A DNA stretch of 29,978 bases from UPXZ01 sp018055865 (GCA_964292695.1 CAXYWB010000019.1:1-29978); one strand, 5' to 3'. Positions 15,879 to 25,110 are shown, counted from the first letter of the stretch. Notes: generated by a model from the letters alone, not told the origin. Made by a program: numbers and translations.

Positions 15879-18800
15879 TTAGTGATTAGGAGTAATTCCT
15901 TCCACCCATTTCCGTGCATTGACAAATGCTTCTATCCACGGGGTTATTTCATCTTTTTTGATCCGATCAGCAGGGTAATGGGCACATTGCCACGGGAAAA
16001 TGGCCCGCTCCAGGTGTGGCATCATGGCCAGGTGGCGGCCGTCGGCCGAACTGATGCCAGCCACTGAAAAATCCGAACCGTTCGGATTTGCAGGATACCC
16101 TTCGTAATTGTATTTTCCAACAATGTAGTAGGCATCTTCGCCCAAAGGCAATGAGAATTTACCTTCGCCGTGTGCCACCCAAATGCCGAGTTTACTTCCC
16201 GAAAGTGTGTTAAACATCACCGAATTGTTTTCGGGAATATTCAGCGTAACAAATCCACTTTCAAATTTATGGCTGTCGTTGTGAAGCATTTTAGCGCGTT
16301 TTTCGTGCTCAGGATTAATCAGATTTAGCTCTACCATGAGCTGGCAACCGTTGCAGATGCCTAAACTCAGCGTATCCGAACGTTTATAATAATTTTCGAG
16401 TGCAGTTTTGGCTTTTTCGTTGTAAAGGAAACCACCTGCCCAACCTTTGGCTGAACCAAGCACATCAGAATTAGAAAATCCACCACAGAATACAATCAGA
16501 TTCAGGTCTTCGAGTGTTTCACGTCCGGAAGCCAGGTCGGTCATGTGCACGTCTTTCACGTCGAAACCGGCCAAATAAAGCGCATAAGCCATTTCACGTT
16601 CGCCATTTGTGCCTTTTTCACGAATTATAGCGGCTTTGATGCCACCCGGTTTACGGTCGGGCGATAGTCCGTATTGTGATAATTTTCCTTTAAAATTTTC
16701 CGGAAATCTGAATTCCAGTGGTTGATTTTTGTAATTTTCAAAGCGTTCTCTGGCTTTTTTATCACTGCTTTGTTTCTGGTCTAATAAGTAAGAAGTCTCA
16801 TACCATACATCCCGAAGTTCGTTGATGGAGAATGAATAGGCCGTTTTTTTCCGGTGAATTTCTAACCGCCGTTCTTCAATGGGTTGTCCGATGATTGCAA
16901 ATCCTATTCCGTTGTTTTTCAGCGCCTTTTCTACTGCCATTTTATCTTTTATCTGAATGATTATACCCGGATTTTCGGCAAATAGCATGGTAACCAGTGA
17001 TGTTTCAGCTATTCCATCCAGATTTACTTTCAACCCTCCTGTGCTGTTGGCAAAGCACATTTCAAGCAACGCAGTAATCATTCCACCGGCCGAAATATCG
17101 TGTCCGGCAAGAATCTGGTTTTTGTTAATCAATCCCTGAATACTGTCAAATGCCGCTTTGAAGTATTCCGGGTCATTCACTGTAGGAGTTTCTTCACCTA
17201 ATCTGTTGAGTGTTTGAGCCAGAACAGATCCACCAAGCTTGTGGCTGTCAAATGAAAAATCAATATAATAAAGATACGTATCCGGATCATTGACTATGAG
17301 TGGACTAACTGTATTTCTGACATCCGAAACTTCAGCTCCGGCCGAAATAATTACCGTTCCGGGAGAGAATACTTTTGATCCGTCCGGGTATTTTTGAGTC
17401 ATGGATAAACTGTCTTTCCCGGTTGGTATGTTGATGCCCAATGCGCTTGCAAATTCACTACAGGCCTCAGCGGCTTTGTACAGCCGTGCATCTTCTCCGG
17501 GATTTTTACAGGGCCACATCCAGTTGGCTGAGAGTGATACACTATCCAGTCCATTTTTCAGAGGAGCCCAAATGATGTTGGTAAGTGCTTCGGCTACAGC
17601 CAATACCGATCCTGCTTCAGGATTAATCAAAGCCACTTGAGGTGCATGTCCGATGGATGTAGCAATACCGGCTTTTCCGCGATAATCCAGGGCTACAACA
17701 CCCAAATCACTCAGGGGCAGCTGAATTTCGCCAACGCACTGCTGGCGTGCCACTTTTCCGGTTACCGAGCGGTCCACTTTATTGGTCAACCAGTCTTTGC
17801 AGGCTACGGCTTCCATTCGGAGTACATTTTTCAGATATTCAAGCAGTTTTTCTTCTTCAATTTCGATCGGATCGAATCTTTCTTCAACTGAATTATCTGT
17901 AATTACAGTGCGTGGTGGTTTGCCAATCAAAAAAGAAAGTTGCAGGTCTATTGGTTTTTCTCCGTTTTTTTGTAGAAAAGTAAATTGTTGGTCGTTTCGT
18001 GCTTCACCCACCACATACATGGGGGCACGTTCGCGTTCAGCTATTTTTTTCACCCTTTCCAGGTCTTTTTCCTTCAGAAGCAATCCCATGCGTTCCTGAC
18101 TTTCGTTACCGATTATTTCTTTGGCACTCAGAGTTACGTCTCCTATCGGTAGTTTGTCCATTTCAATCACTCCGCCTGTAGTTTCAACCAGCTCGGATAA
18201 GCAGTTCAGATGACCTCCGGCACCATGATCGTGAATGGAAACGATGGGGTTTTCGTCACTTTCGGCCAGGGCGCGAATAACGTTGGCTGCCCGTTTTTGC
18301 ATTTCGGCGTTGGCGCGCTGAACCGCATTCAACTCAATTGCATTGCCATATTGGCCGGTTTCTACGGATGAAACAGCTCCTCCACCCATTCCAATCCGGT
18401 AATTATCGCCGCCCAACACTACTACTTTCTCATGAGGTTCGGGGGTTCCTTTCAGTGCATCGCGTTTGTTGGCATAGCCCACGCCGCCTGCAAGCATGAT
18501 TACTTTGTCGTAACCATATTTTTTATCGTTTTCCTCGTGTTCGAAAGTGAGCAGTGAACCACAAATAAGTGGTTGTCCGAATTTATTTCCAAAATCGGAT
18601 GCCCCGTTGGAAGCTTTTATTAAAATTTGTTCAGGAGTTTGATAGAGCCAGGGCCGACCGGCAGACTCACTCCCTCGTAAGTTAGGATAACTTGTCATAT
18701 ACACGGCCGTTCCGGCTATCGGTAAACTGGCTTTTCCACCTCCGAGGCGGTCACGAATTTCACCACCGGTGCCGGTAGCAGCCCCGTTGAATGGCTCAAC

Positions 18801-19553
18801 GGTAGTAGGGAAGTTATGAGTTTCTGCCTTCAGTGAAATAACAGATTCTATTGTTTTTGTTTCAAAAAAATCGGGTTTATCGTCTGATTTTGGAGCAAAT
18901 TGCTCGATAACAGGACCCTGATTGAAAGCCACGTTATCCGAATAGGCAGAAACCAGGTCATTCGGATTGTCTTTGGATGTTTGCTTAATCAGTTGGAAAA
19001 GAGTCATTTCCTTTACCTGCCCATCGATAATAAATTGTCCGTTGAAAATTTTATGCCGACAATGTTCGGAATTAACCTGCGAGAATCCAAATACTTCGCT
19101 GTCGGTTAGTTTTCTTCCTATTTTTGCTGATATTTCATTCAGATATTCTATTTCGTCTTCACTCAGGGCCAATCCTTCCTGTTCGTTGTAAGCAGCTATA
19201 TCGTCGATATACAGAATAGGCTCCGGCTGTTTGTGGATAGTATAAATGTCCTGATTGAGTTCGGTGTACTTTCGCTGAAGCATGGGATCGAACAGGTGTT
19301 GATTCGGGCTGAATTCTTCAATTCTCAGAATCCCCTGAATTCCCATATTTTGAGTTATTTCTACGGCATTGGTGCTCCAGGGAGTAATCATTTCGCGGCG
19401 CGGGCCTGTGAAATTTCCCGAAATTATCCCGGTGTCGAGCAATTTTGCATCGCCGAAAAGCCACGTGAACTTATTAATCACTTCATCAGACAGTTGCAGG
19501 GTGGATTGTACAACGTAGATTTGCTGTTCGGATGTTTGAAAGAAGTAAATCAT
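15879..19553 (-). CDS. purL: Phosphoribosylformylglycinamidine synthase, large single-chain form
   Basis: Fourth step of purine synthesis: converts FGAR, glutamine and ATP to FGAM. At 1224 residues it is the fused form, with FGAR-AT N-terminal and linker domains (about 1-200), two AIRS-type synthetase halves (about 200-960) and a C-terminal class I glutaminase (about 985-1224). Synthetase signatures include LKAETHNFPTTVEPFNGAATG split over two motifs and HDHGAGGHLN. The glutaminase has nucleophile C1067 in GICNGCQ and the His-Glu pair H1180 and E1182 in MPHLER. The ATG is at 19551-19553, with a -7 box about 50 bases upstream. It is divergent from the HAD gene. PurS and PurQ as separate subunits are neither needed nor seen. 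Confidence 0.97.
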   Translation of the reverse strand: MIYFFQTSEQQIYVVQSTLQLSDEVINKFTWLFGDAKLLDTGIISGNFTGPRREMITPWSTNAVEITQNMGIQGILRIEEFSPNQHLFDPMLQRKYTELNQDIYTIHKQPEPILYIDDIAAYNEQEGLALSEDEIEYLNEISAKIGRKLTDSEVFGFSQVNSEHCRHKIFNGQFIIDGQVKEMTLFQLIKQTSKDNPNDLVSAYSDNVAFNQGPVIEQFAPKSDDKPDFFETKTIESVISLKAETHNFPTTVEPFNGAATGTGGEIRDRLGGGKASLPIAGTAVYMTSYPNLRGSESAGRPWLYQTPEQILIKASNGASDFGNKFGQPLICGSLLTFEHEENDKKYGYDKVIMLAGGVGYANKRDALKGTPEPHEKVVVLGGDNYRIGMGGGAVSSVETGQYGNAIELNAVQRANAEMQKRAANVIRALAESDENPIVSIHDHGAGGHLNCLSELVETTGGVIEMDKLPIGDVTLSAKEIIGNESQERMGLLLKEKDLERVKKIAERERAPMYVVGEARNDQQFTFLQKNGEKPIDLQLSFLIGKPPRTVITDNSVEERFDPIEIEEEKLLEYLKNVLRMEAVACKDWLTNKVDRSVTGKVARQQCVGEIQLPLSDLGVVALDYRGKAGIATSIGHAPQVALINPEAGSVLAVAEALTNIIWAPLKNGLDSVSLSANWMWPCKNPGEDARLYKAAEACSEFASALGINIPTGKDSLSMTQKYPDGSKVFSPGTVIISAGAEVSDVRNTVSPLIVNDPDTYLYYIDFSFDSHKLGGSVLAQTLNRLGEETPTVNDPEYFKAAFDSIQGLINKNQILAGHDISAGGMITALLEMCFANSTGGLKVNLDGIAETSLVTMLFAENPGIIIQIKDKMAVEKALKNNGIGFAIIGQPIEERRLEIHRKKTAYSFSINELRDVWYETSYLLDQKQSSDKKARERFENYKNQPLEFRFPENFKGKLSQYGLSPDRKPGGIKAAIIREKGTNGEREMAYALYLAGFDVKDVHMTDLASGRETLEDLNLIVFCGGFSNSDVLGSAKGWAGGFLYNEKAKTALENYYKRSDTLSLGICNGCQLMVELNLINPEHEKRAKMLHNDSHKFESGFVTLNIPENNSVMFNTLSGSKLGIWVAHGEGKFSLPLGEDAYYIVGKYNYEGYPANPNGSDFSVAGISSADGRHLAMMPHLERAIFPWQCAHYPADRIKKDEITPWIEAFVNARKWVEGITPNH

Positions 19554-19603
19554 GCGGATGAATGCTAAAGATTAAACTCAATTTAGTGATTTTTATCAGA
19601 GCA

Positions 19604-19611
19604 CAAAGGTA
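19604..19611 (-). promoter_or_regulatory. -7 promoter box for purL
   Basis: The minus strand reads TACCTTTG, an exact TAnnTTTG match 51 bases before the purL ATG. No TTTG is visible at the -33 distance. Confidence 0.55.
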
Positions 19612-19697
19612 CTAATTAAATGGCACGCTGAAAAGTAAAAAAAACGATTTTTAAGTGATTGCAATCAATTCATAGTCAATCTAAAAAAACTCATAGA

Positions 19698-19729
19698 TTT
19701 GTTGTTGCCGTCGTTTTTGACTAATTTTG
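19698..19729 (+). promoter_or_regulatory. Full Bacteroidetes promoter for the HAD phosphatase
   Basis: TTTG (19698-19701), a 20-base spacer and TAATTTTG (19722-19729) fit the complete -33/-7 consensus. The start of transcription should lie about seven bases downstream, giving a leader near 45 bases before the ATG at 19782. Confidence 0.7.
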
Positions 19730-19781
19730 ACATCCAAAACGGAATTTAATTTTATTCTGAATTCAATACATGGTTAACTAA

Positions 19782-20555
19782 ATGATAAAAGCTGTTTTTT
19801 TTGATATTGATGGTACACTTGTAAGTTTCGAAACTCATCAGGTTCCGGTAAGTGCACGCAGGGCTGTAGAGGAATTGAGAGCAAAAGGCATTAAAGTGTT
19901 TATTGCCACCGGACGTCATAAATCGGCCATCAACAATCTTGGCGATATGCAGTTCGATGGATTTGTAACCATCAACGGTGGTTACTGCATGCTCGGTGAC
20001 GGTACGTGCATTTATCGCAACAGTATTCCCCGTTCAGACATGGAAGCGTTACTCAACTATCAGCAAGTTGAAACTTTTCCCTGTGTGACGATGGACGACA
20101 ATGAAATGTATATCAACTTTCACAACCAAAACGTGGAAAAGGTACTGGAAATGCTTGCATTCCCAAAATTGCGGGTTCGTCCTCTCGAAGAAACATTGCA
20201 ATATGATGTATTGCAGGTCATTGCATTTTTTGAAAAAGAACAGGAAAGTGATATCATGGCAGCGCTGCCCGGATGTGATTCCACCAGGTGGTTTCCACTA
20301 TTTACCGATATAGTTCCCCGGGGCAGTAATAAAAGTGTAGGGATTGACAAAATGCTCGCACATTTTAATATTTTACCCGAAGAAACAATCGCTTTTGGTG
20401 ATGGCGGAAACGATATGGCCATGTTGCAGCATGTGGGGCTGGGCATAGCTATGGGTAATGCAGAAGATGCTGTTAAGTCGTGTGCCGGTTTTGTAACCGA
20501 TACGGTTGATGCTGACGGTGTGTATAAAGCCCTGAAAAAGTTTGAATTGCTTTGA
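19782..20555 (+). CDS. HAD-superfamily phosphatase, Cof/IIB type
   Basis: A 257-residue cytosolic phosphatase, probably acting on sugar phosphates or similar small phosphorylated metabolites. All four HAD motifs are present: FFDIDGT with nucleophile D8 and D10, T43 in FIATGRH (motif II), K184 in RGSNKSVGI (motif III) and GDGGNDMAML (206-215, motif IV). The large cap between motifs II and III is the IIB alpha/beta type. The substrate cannot be deduced. It is the only plus-strand protein gene between 5450 and the right end, has its own good promoter, and ends four bases from the convergent patatin gene, leaving no room for a terminator between them. Confidence 0.93.
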   Translation: MIKAVFFDIDGTLVSFETHQVPVSARRAVEELRAKGIKVFIATGRHKSAINNLGDMQFDGFVTINGGYCMLGDGTCIYRNSIPRSDMEALLNYQQVETFPCVTMDDNEMYINFHNQNVEKVLEMLAFPKLRVRPLEETLQYDVLQVIAFFEKEQESDIMAALPGCDSTRWFPLFTDIVPRGSNKSVGIDKMLAHFNILPEETIAFGDGGNDMAMLQHVGLGIAMGNAEDAVKSCAGFVTDTVDADGVYKALKKFELL

Positions 20556-20559
20556 GGTG

Positions 20560-22755
20560 TCAGAAATAGTATCCTGCACTGATGAACGGATAAATCTTTC
20601 GGGTGCGGTCGGAATAACTGAATCGAATGATAAGTGGCCCTAAAATAGTATTGTACGAATAACCAAGTGTACCTCCCAGAATTGGCCTTCTGTCGAGCAG
20701 CTGTTGTGGATTTTCATCGTGCATGGTGCAATTAATGGCTGCTTGTATCGAATGTTGTTTATAAATATTATACCTTAAAACCAGTTCGGTTTTTACAAGA
20801 GATTTATCAAAAATCTCCATTCCCTGCAAACCGTGAAGAGATATTTGTTGATTGAGATAATGACTGTCCCACTGACCACCCGCCAGATTCGAATATATGA
20901 AAGGAACGGTGTCGCTCAGGATGATTCTGCCTGCTATTTGCGGTGTGATGGTTATTTTCCTGTTGATAGCGTAGGGTTTTATCAGCGTAAACTTAATTGA
21001 ATGCATGGGTTTCTGACCTTCAAACCGGTAAAAATTGTCGGTTTTCATCGCGTACCTGAAGTTGAAATAGAATCCGCGGTTAGGGTAGTAGCCGCTGTTC
21101 AGGTTGTCGTAAGTTCCGTTCAGGACATAATTCATGTATGGCTTTGACTCGAGATTCAAAGTAGGTAATCCCGAATTTTTGAGTTCGTATAAATAATAAA
21201 AATAATCAATGTCCATCCCCAATTGTAAATTCATGTTGTAGAAATGGAATTCACTGAAATTTACGTTCAGCGTATTCTGATAGAAACCCACGTTGTAAGC
21301 CAATCTGCCTTTTTCGAATATGTTGATGTCGTTTTTGGATGTTTTGAACCTTACTCCGCCTTTGTATAACATCGTACTGCTCAGCGAATAATCAATCTGC
21401 AGGTACGGGTTTTTGTTGAGCCGGGCTGTCACTCCAAAAGTAGAGTTGAGTGAAGTCCTCACTCTGATGCTGCTGTTGAGCAGTATTGAAGCCAGATCCT
21501 GAGTGTCAAAACGTACACCGACGTTCAGATTTCGAATGTCCTTTTTTTCGATTTCGAGTACCATATCATATGGAGGCTTTTGGTTCTCCAATCTGTAAAA
21601 CACTTTCGAAAATAAATCTGTACCATACATCCGCGAAATCATGTTCTGCAAATCTTTTCGCGTGGTTTTGGGGCCAATGCGCAGACGGTTTAGAACCAGT
21701 TGCTGATCTTCCGCTGATAAACCTTCAATAAATACGCTTCTAATCAATAGAGTGTCTGTTTCGATGTATGGATTTTTTATCTGTCGGATTGAAATTTCAT
21801 CGTCCGACCCCAGTTTATTCTTCAGCTCAATCAGTTCATTCCACATATTTCGGGTCGTTGTTTCTCCAATCCGGATTATGCTGTCAATTTCATCCGACCG
21901 AAAACTGGCTATGTTATATTTATCCAGCTTCACCCGAATAGAAAGATCGGTATTCCGAAGGTTTTCCTCGAGCTTTTTGTTACCCAGAAAATTGCCGAAA
22001 TCATGTGTAAGTTCGAGGAATGAACCCATATTTTTTTCTATTTTTTTCTCATCTTTATCGAAACTGACACCGATTACAATATCAGCTCCCATCTTCTTTA
22101 CAACATCGACTGGATAGTTATTGAGAATTCCTCCATCAATAAGCAGCATACTGTCAATCTTAACAGGACTGAAAAATCCGGGAATGGCCATACTGGCTCG
22201 CAAAGCTTGCGGAAGAATCCCGTCTGAGAGAACAACTTCCTTTCCCGTTTTGACATCTGCTGCCACGCAACTGAAAGGAATCGGAAGTCGGTGAAAATCT
22301 ACGTTTTCGTGATATCCGGTGGTTACATCGAGCATCAGGTTGTAAATATTCTGTCCACTCACAATACTTGACGGCAGTTTTATACCCTGTTTTTCGTAGT
22401 TCATCGACACGATATAAGTTTGAGCATTTTCTTTTTGTGTGCCTGACAGATTGTATCGGTAAACTTCGTCGGTAAGCAAATGCATCCAGTCCTGATGTCT
22501 CGCAAGCGAATCAAGGGCCTGCGAATTGTATCCAATGCTGTAAAGTCCGCCTACAATCGCTCCCATGCTTGTTCCTGCTATATAATCAATCGGGATTCCT
22601 GCCTCTTCAATGACCTTCAGTGCACCAATATGGGCAAAACCTTTAGCGCCTCCGCCCATCAGCACCACGCCAACTTTCGGACGCTCGCTGTGAAGCGGTG
22701 TAAGCGTAAGCATGAAAGCCGACCAAATCAACAATATTTTAATATAGAGTTTCAA
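20560..22755 (-). CDS. Patatin-like phospholipase fused to POTRA and outer-membrane beta-barrel (type Vd-like)
   Basis: A 731-residue secreted outer-membrane protein. Order: signal peptide (1-23), patatin lipase domain (about 25-220), a helical linker, a POTRA-like domain (about 340-415, including SVFIEGLS and YRLE), and an Omp85-type 16-strand barrel region (about 430-731) ending in SAGYYF. The patatin elements are complete: oxyanion loop GGGAKG (34-39), nucleophile S63 in GTSMG, and D207 in DGG. This architecture is that of PlpD/FplA-like type Vd autotransporters with phospholipase A activity. The start codon is TTG: an in-frame stop lies nine bases upstream, and the next ATG (Met15) would cut off the basic end of the signal peptide. 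It lies 123 bases downstream of the lipid kinase gene. Confidence 0.92.
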   Translation of the reverse strand: MKLYIKILLIWSAFMLTLTPLHSERPKVGVVLMGGGAKGFAHIGALKVIEEAGIPIDYIAGTSMGAIVGGLYSIGYNSQALDSLARHQDWMHLLTDEVYRYNLSGTQKENAQTYIVSMNYEKQGIKLPSSIVSGQNIYNLMLDVTTGYHENVDFHRLPIPFSCVAADVKTGKEVVLSDGILPQALRASMAIPGFFSPVKIDSMLLIDGGILNNYPVDVVKKMGADIVIGVSFDKDEKKIEKNMGSFLELTHDFGNFLGNKKLEENLRNTDLSIRVKLDKYNIASFRSDEIDSIIRIGETTTRNMWNELIELKNKLGSDDEISIRQIKNPYIETDTLLIRSVFIEGLSAEDQQLVLNRLRIGPKTTRKDLQNMISRMYGTDLFSKVFYRLENQKPPYDMVLEIEKKDIRNLNVGVRFDTQDLASILLNSSIRVRTSLNSTFGVTARLNKNPYLQIDYSLSSTMLYKGGVRFKTSKNDINIFEKGRLAYNVGFYQNTLNVNFSEFHFYNMNLQLGMDIDYFYYLYELKNSGLPTLNLESKPYMNYVLNGTYDNLNSGYYPNRGFYFNFRYAMKTDNFYRFEGQKPMHSIKFTLIKPYAINRKITITPQIAGRIILSDTVPFIYSNLAGGQWDSHYLNQQISLHGLQGMEIFDKSLVKTELVLRYNIYKQHSIQAAINCTMHDENPQQLLDRRPILGGTLGYSYNTILGPLIIRFSYSDRTRKIYPFISAGYYF

Positions 22756-22864
22756 CTTATTTTAAGAAATCGTTTGAACTTAATCGGAATAATATTATAA
22801 CTATGGCAGCGACGAATTGTTTTATTAAACCTGGTGAGTGCAGTTGATTTTTTTGAACCGGAAA

Positions 22865-22878
22865 TGTGAAATTTCACA
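22865..22878. repeat. 14-bp perfect palindrome between the lipid kinase and patatin genes
   Basis: TGTGAAATTTCACA is its own reverse complement and abuts the stop codon of the lipid kinase gene (22879). It resembles a Crp/Fnr-type half-site pair but with a four-base rather than six-base centre. A role is not shown. Confidence 0.35.
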
Positions 22879-23826
22879 CTACGGAACAATCATCTGTATT
22901 GCTTCAGGGATAATGGAAACCCGGCAGTTATGTCCGTTGGGAACAATGATTCCATCGGCTTCCATCAAAATGTTTTTTTCTGTTTTTATTGTAACTTCCC
23001 TGGCTTGTGAACTTTGGATAATGGGATGTTGGGTTATTTTCCCGTTGAAAATCAGCGGAAGCGCAGTCAGAATATCTTTAATAGTTGGTTTCTCCACCAC
23101 TATCATATCAAAAATGCCGTCGTAGGGCAAGGCGAATGGGTTTTGTTTGATGCCACCACCGCTGAAAGGACCGTTGGCAATATTCATCGTGAAAAGTTTG
23201 AATTGTTGAGTTTTACCATCCATCGTAAGTTCTGCCTGTGTTGATTTGTATTTGAAAACAGCTGAAAGCAAAGCAAGGGTGTAAAGTAAAGAAAAACTCC
23301 CCATGAATTTCTTCATCCGATGCGTTACTTCCACTACTTTAGCGTCTAACCCAAATCCAACAGAATTGATAAAATAATGATTTTCAGATAGGTTATTCTC
23401 CGAAATTAGTTCAACTTTACCGATGTCAATCATTTTACAGTTTCCTTTGTGGAAAATCTTCATGGATTCTTTGTTGTTTTTTTTCAACCCCCAAAATCTA
23501 CCCCAGTCATTTCCGGTGCCACGTGGAATGAGCGCTATTTTTATATCGGAAGTATCATCCGGCTCAGCTGCGAATATACCGTTTATGATTTCACTAATTG
23601 AGCCGTCGCCGCCCAGAACAAGGTAGTTGATGCATCCGCGTTTTGCGTAGTATTTCGCTATCTCAATGGCATGACCAGAGTATTCTGTCAATTTGAAGAA
23701 ATAAGGGATTTGCGCTTTGTCAAGTTCGGAAAGAACGTACTTGCTCTGCTCCTGAAATTTTCTTTTTCCGGAAGTAGGGTTTGTTATAACTAACCAATGA
23801 TTATCGGTAATGATTTCTTCGGACAT
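22879..23826 (-). CDS. Diacylglycerol kinase-family lipid kinase (YegS/DgkB-like)
   Basis: A 315-residue ATP-dependent lipid kinase with the DAGK catalytic fold. The N-terminus has VITNPTSGKRK (13-23). The nucleotide-binding GGDGSISE is at 72-79 and PRGTGNDWGRF at 101-111, both hallmark motifs. The C-terminal beta-sandwich holds AN-GPFSGGGIKQNP and ILMEADGIIVP, as in DgkB and YegS. The lipid (diacylglycerol, sphingoid base or other) is not identifiable; some Bacteroidetes make sphingolipids, so a sphingoid substrate is possible. It begins six bases after the aroC stop and is surely co-transcribed with it. The patatin phospholipase gene follows, which makes a phospholipid-turnover link reasonable but unproven. 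Confidence 0.92.
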   Translation of the reverse strand: MSEEIITDNHWLVITNPTSGKRKFQEQSKYVLSELDKAQIPYFFKLTEYSGHAIEIAKYYAKRGCINYLVLGGDGSISEIINGIFAAEPDDTSDIKIALIPRGTGNDWGRFWGLKKNNKESMKIFHKGNCKMIDIGKVELISENNLSENHYFINSVGFGLDAKVVEVTHRMKKFMGSFSLLYTLALLSAVFKYKSTQAELTMDGKTQQFKLFTMNIANGPFSGGGIKQNPFALPYDGIFDMIVVEKPTIKDILTALPLIFNGKITQHPIIQSSQAREVTIKTEKNILMEADGIIVPNGHNCRVSIIPEAIQMIVP

Positions 23827-23832
23827 AGAAGC

Positions 23833-24894
23833 CTATTTGTTCATGAGACTTAAATCGATTAACGTTAGTGCAGCCATCGCTTCCACAATTGGCACCGCGC
23901 GGGGTAGTACGCACGGGTCATGACGGCCTTGAGCCTTGAGTTCCACAGCGTTCAGGTCTTTATCAAGTGTATTTTGCTTTATCGAAATAGTTGCCACCGG
24001 TTTGAAAAGTACCCGGAAGTAAATATCCTGACCATTGCTGATGCCGCCCTGTATTCCACCCGAATTGTTGGTTGTTGTGGTAACTTTTTCACCCTCTTTT
24101 GTGAAAGCATCATTCATTTCGGCACCGGTGAGATGCACGCCCCCGAAACCGCGACCGTAGTCGAAACCGTGTGTGGCATTAATGGAAAGCATGGAAGCAG
24201 CAAGACGTGCCTGCAATTTATCGAAAACCGGTTCGCCCCAGCCCACGGGAACGCCTTTAATAACACAACTTACAATGCCACCTATCGAATTCCCGTCTTT
24301 TCGCAATTCATCAATGTACGTTATCATTTTTTCCGCTGTTTCGGGTTCCGGGCACCGAACAATATTACTCTCAATCAATGATAAATCGAGATTTTGATAT
24401 GATTTGGTTACGGCAATTTGTCCCACCTGCGAGGTGTATGCTGTAATATCCACTCCCTGTTGTTTCAGTACCAATTTGGCAATGGCTCCGGCAGCTACCC
24501 AGCCGGCAGTGGCGCGGGCTGAACTCCGTCCGCCTCCGCGGTGGTCGCGTATGCCGTATTTCTGCTGATAGGTATAGTCAGCATGCGAAGGACGATAAAC
24601 GTCTTTCAGATGATTGTAATCGCTGCTTTCCTGATTTTTGTTCCATATAATGAAGGCGATAGGCGTCCCTGTGGTTTTTCCCTCAAAAATTCCGGAGAGG
24701 AATTCTACTTTGTCTTCTTCGGAGCGGGGAGTGGAGATGGAAGATTGTCCCGGACGACGGCGGTTGAGTTCATGTTGGATAAATGCTTCATCCAGTTCAA
24801 TTCCGGCCGGACAACCGTCAACAATGCCGCCGACGCCTCGTCCGTGCGACTCGCCGAAAGATGTAAATGTAAAGAGTTTACCGATGGTATTCAT
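23833..24894 (-). CDS. aroC: Chorismate synthase
   Basis: Last step of the shikimate pathway: eliminates phosphate from EPSP to give chorismate, using reduced FMN without net redox change. The 353 residues are full length. Signatures: FGESHGRGVGG (13-23, with H17), RPSHADYTY (101-109, with H104) and RDHRGGGRSSARATA (116-130), the three classical chorismate synthase patterns. QGGISNG near residue 285 is the FMN-contacting loop. The ATG is at 24892-24894, preceded by half of a G/C-rich repeat and then a clear -7 box. The lipid kinase gene follows after six bases. Confidence 0.98.
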   Translation of the reverse strand: MNTIGKLFTFTSFGESHGRGVGGIVDGCPAGIELDEAFIQHELNRRRPGQSSISTPRSEEDKVEFLSGIFEGKTTGTPIAFIIWNKNQESSDYNHLKDVYRPSHADYTYQQKYGIRDHRGGGRSSARATAGWVAAGAIAKLVLKQQGVDITAYTSQVGQIAVTKSYQNLDLSLIESNIVRCPEPETAEKMITYIDELRKDGNSIGGIVSCVIKGVPVGWGEPVFDKLQARLAASMLSINATHGFDYGRGFGGVHLTGAEMNDAFTKEGEKVTTTTNNSGGIQGGISNGQDIYFRVLFKPVATISIKQNTLDKDLNAVELKAQGRHDPCVLPRAVPIVEAMAALTLIDLSLMNK

Positions 24895-24898
24895 AATT

Positions 24899-24915
24899 GA
24901 CCCCTAACCCCACCC
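24899..24915. repeat. Half copy of the G/C-rich element upstream of aroC
   Basis: Contains CCCCTAACCCCACCC (24901-24915), matching the reverse complement of the TTAGGGGG side of the elements at 12240 and 25084. It is five bases upstream of the aroC ATG and inverted relative to the copy at 25084. Confidence 0.5.
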
Positions 24916-24958
24916 AAAAAAAAGAAAGAGTTGTGTGTTGTTAGTATTTTATTTTTTG

Positions 24959-24966
24959 CAAAGTTA
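24959..24966 (-). promoter_or_regulatory. -7 promoter box for the aroC - lipid kinase operon
   Basis: The minus strand reads TAACTTTG, an exact TAnnTTTG match about 65 bases before the aroC ATG and after the glmM terminator. Confidence 0.6.
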
Positions 24967-25043
24967 AAATAAAATTTGGTAAAAAGTAAATCGATTGTTA
25001 TTTCTATTCATTTGAAATGTAGAAATTGAAATAAAAACTTGTT

Positions 25044-25078
25044 AAAAACAAAAACGCCACAATCATGTGACGTTTTTA
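25044..25078 (-). terminator. Rho-independent terminator after the phosphohexomutase gene
   Basis: On the minus strand, arms at 25076-25066 and 25061-25051 (AAAACGTCACA with TGTGGCGTTTT, one G-U pair) form an 11-bp stem with a four-base loop, followed by a T-rich tail. On the plus strand the same stem has one C-A mismatch, so it favours minus-strand termination. Confidence 0.8.
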
Positions 25079-25083
25079 AAATT

Positions 25084-25108
25084 CCCCCGTCGGGGGATTT
25101 TAGGGGGC
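25084..25108. repeat. G/C-rich palindromic element after the phosphohexomutase gene
   Basis: C5-GT-C-G5-ATTTTA-G5 pattern, the same architecture as 12240-12261. It lies three bases past the stop on the minus strand and just before the terminator stem. Confidence 0.7.
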
Positions 25109-25110
25109 GA

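Noticed and set aside
19554..19781. Purine riboswitch or PurR-like operator in the purL-HAD divergent region
   Set aside because: Only promoter boxes and A/T-rich sequence are visible. I could not find the conserved core of a purine riboswitch or a convincing PurR-type palindrome.
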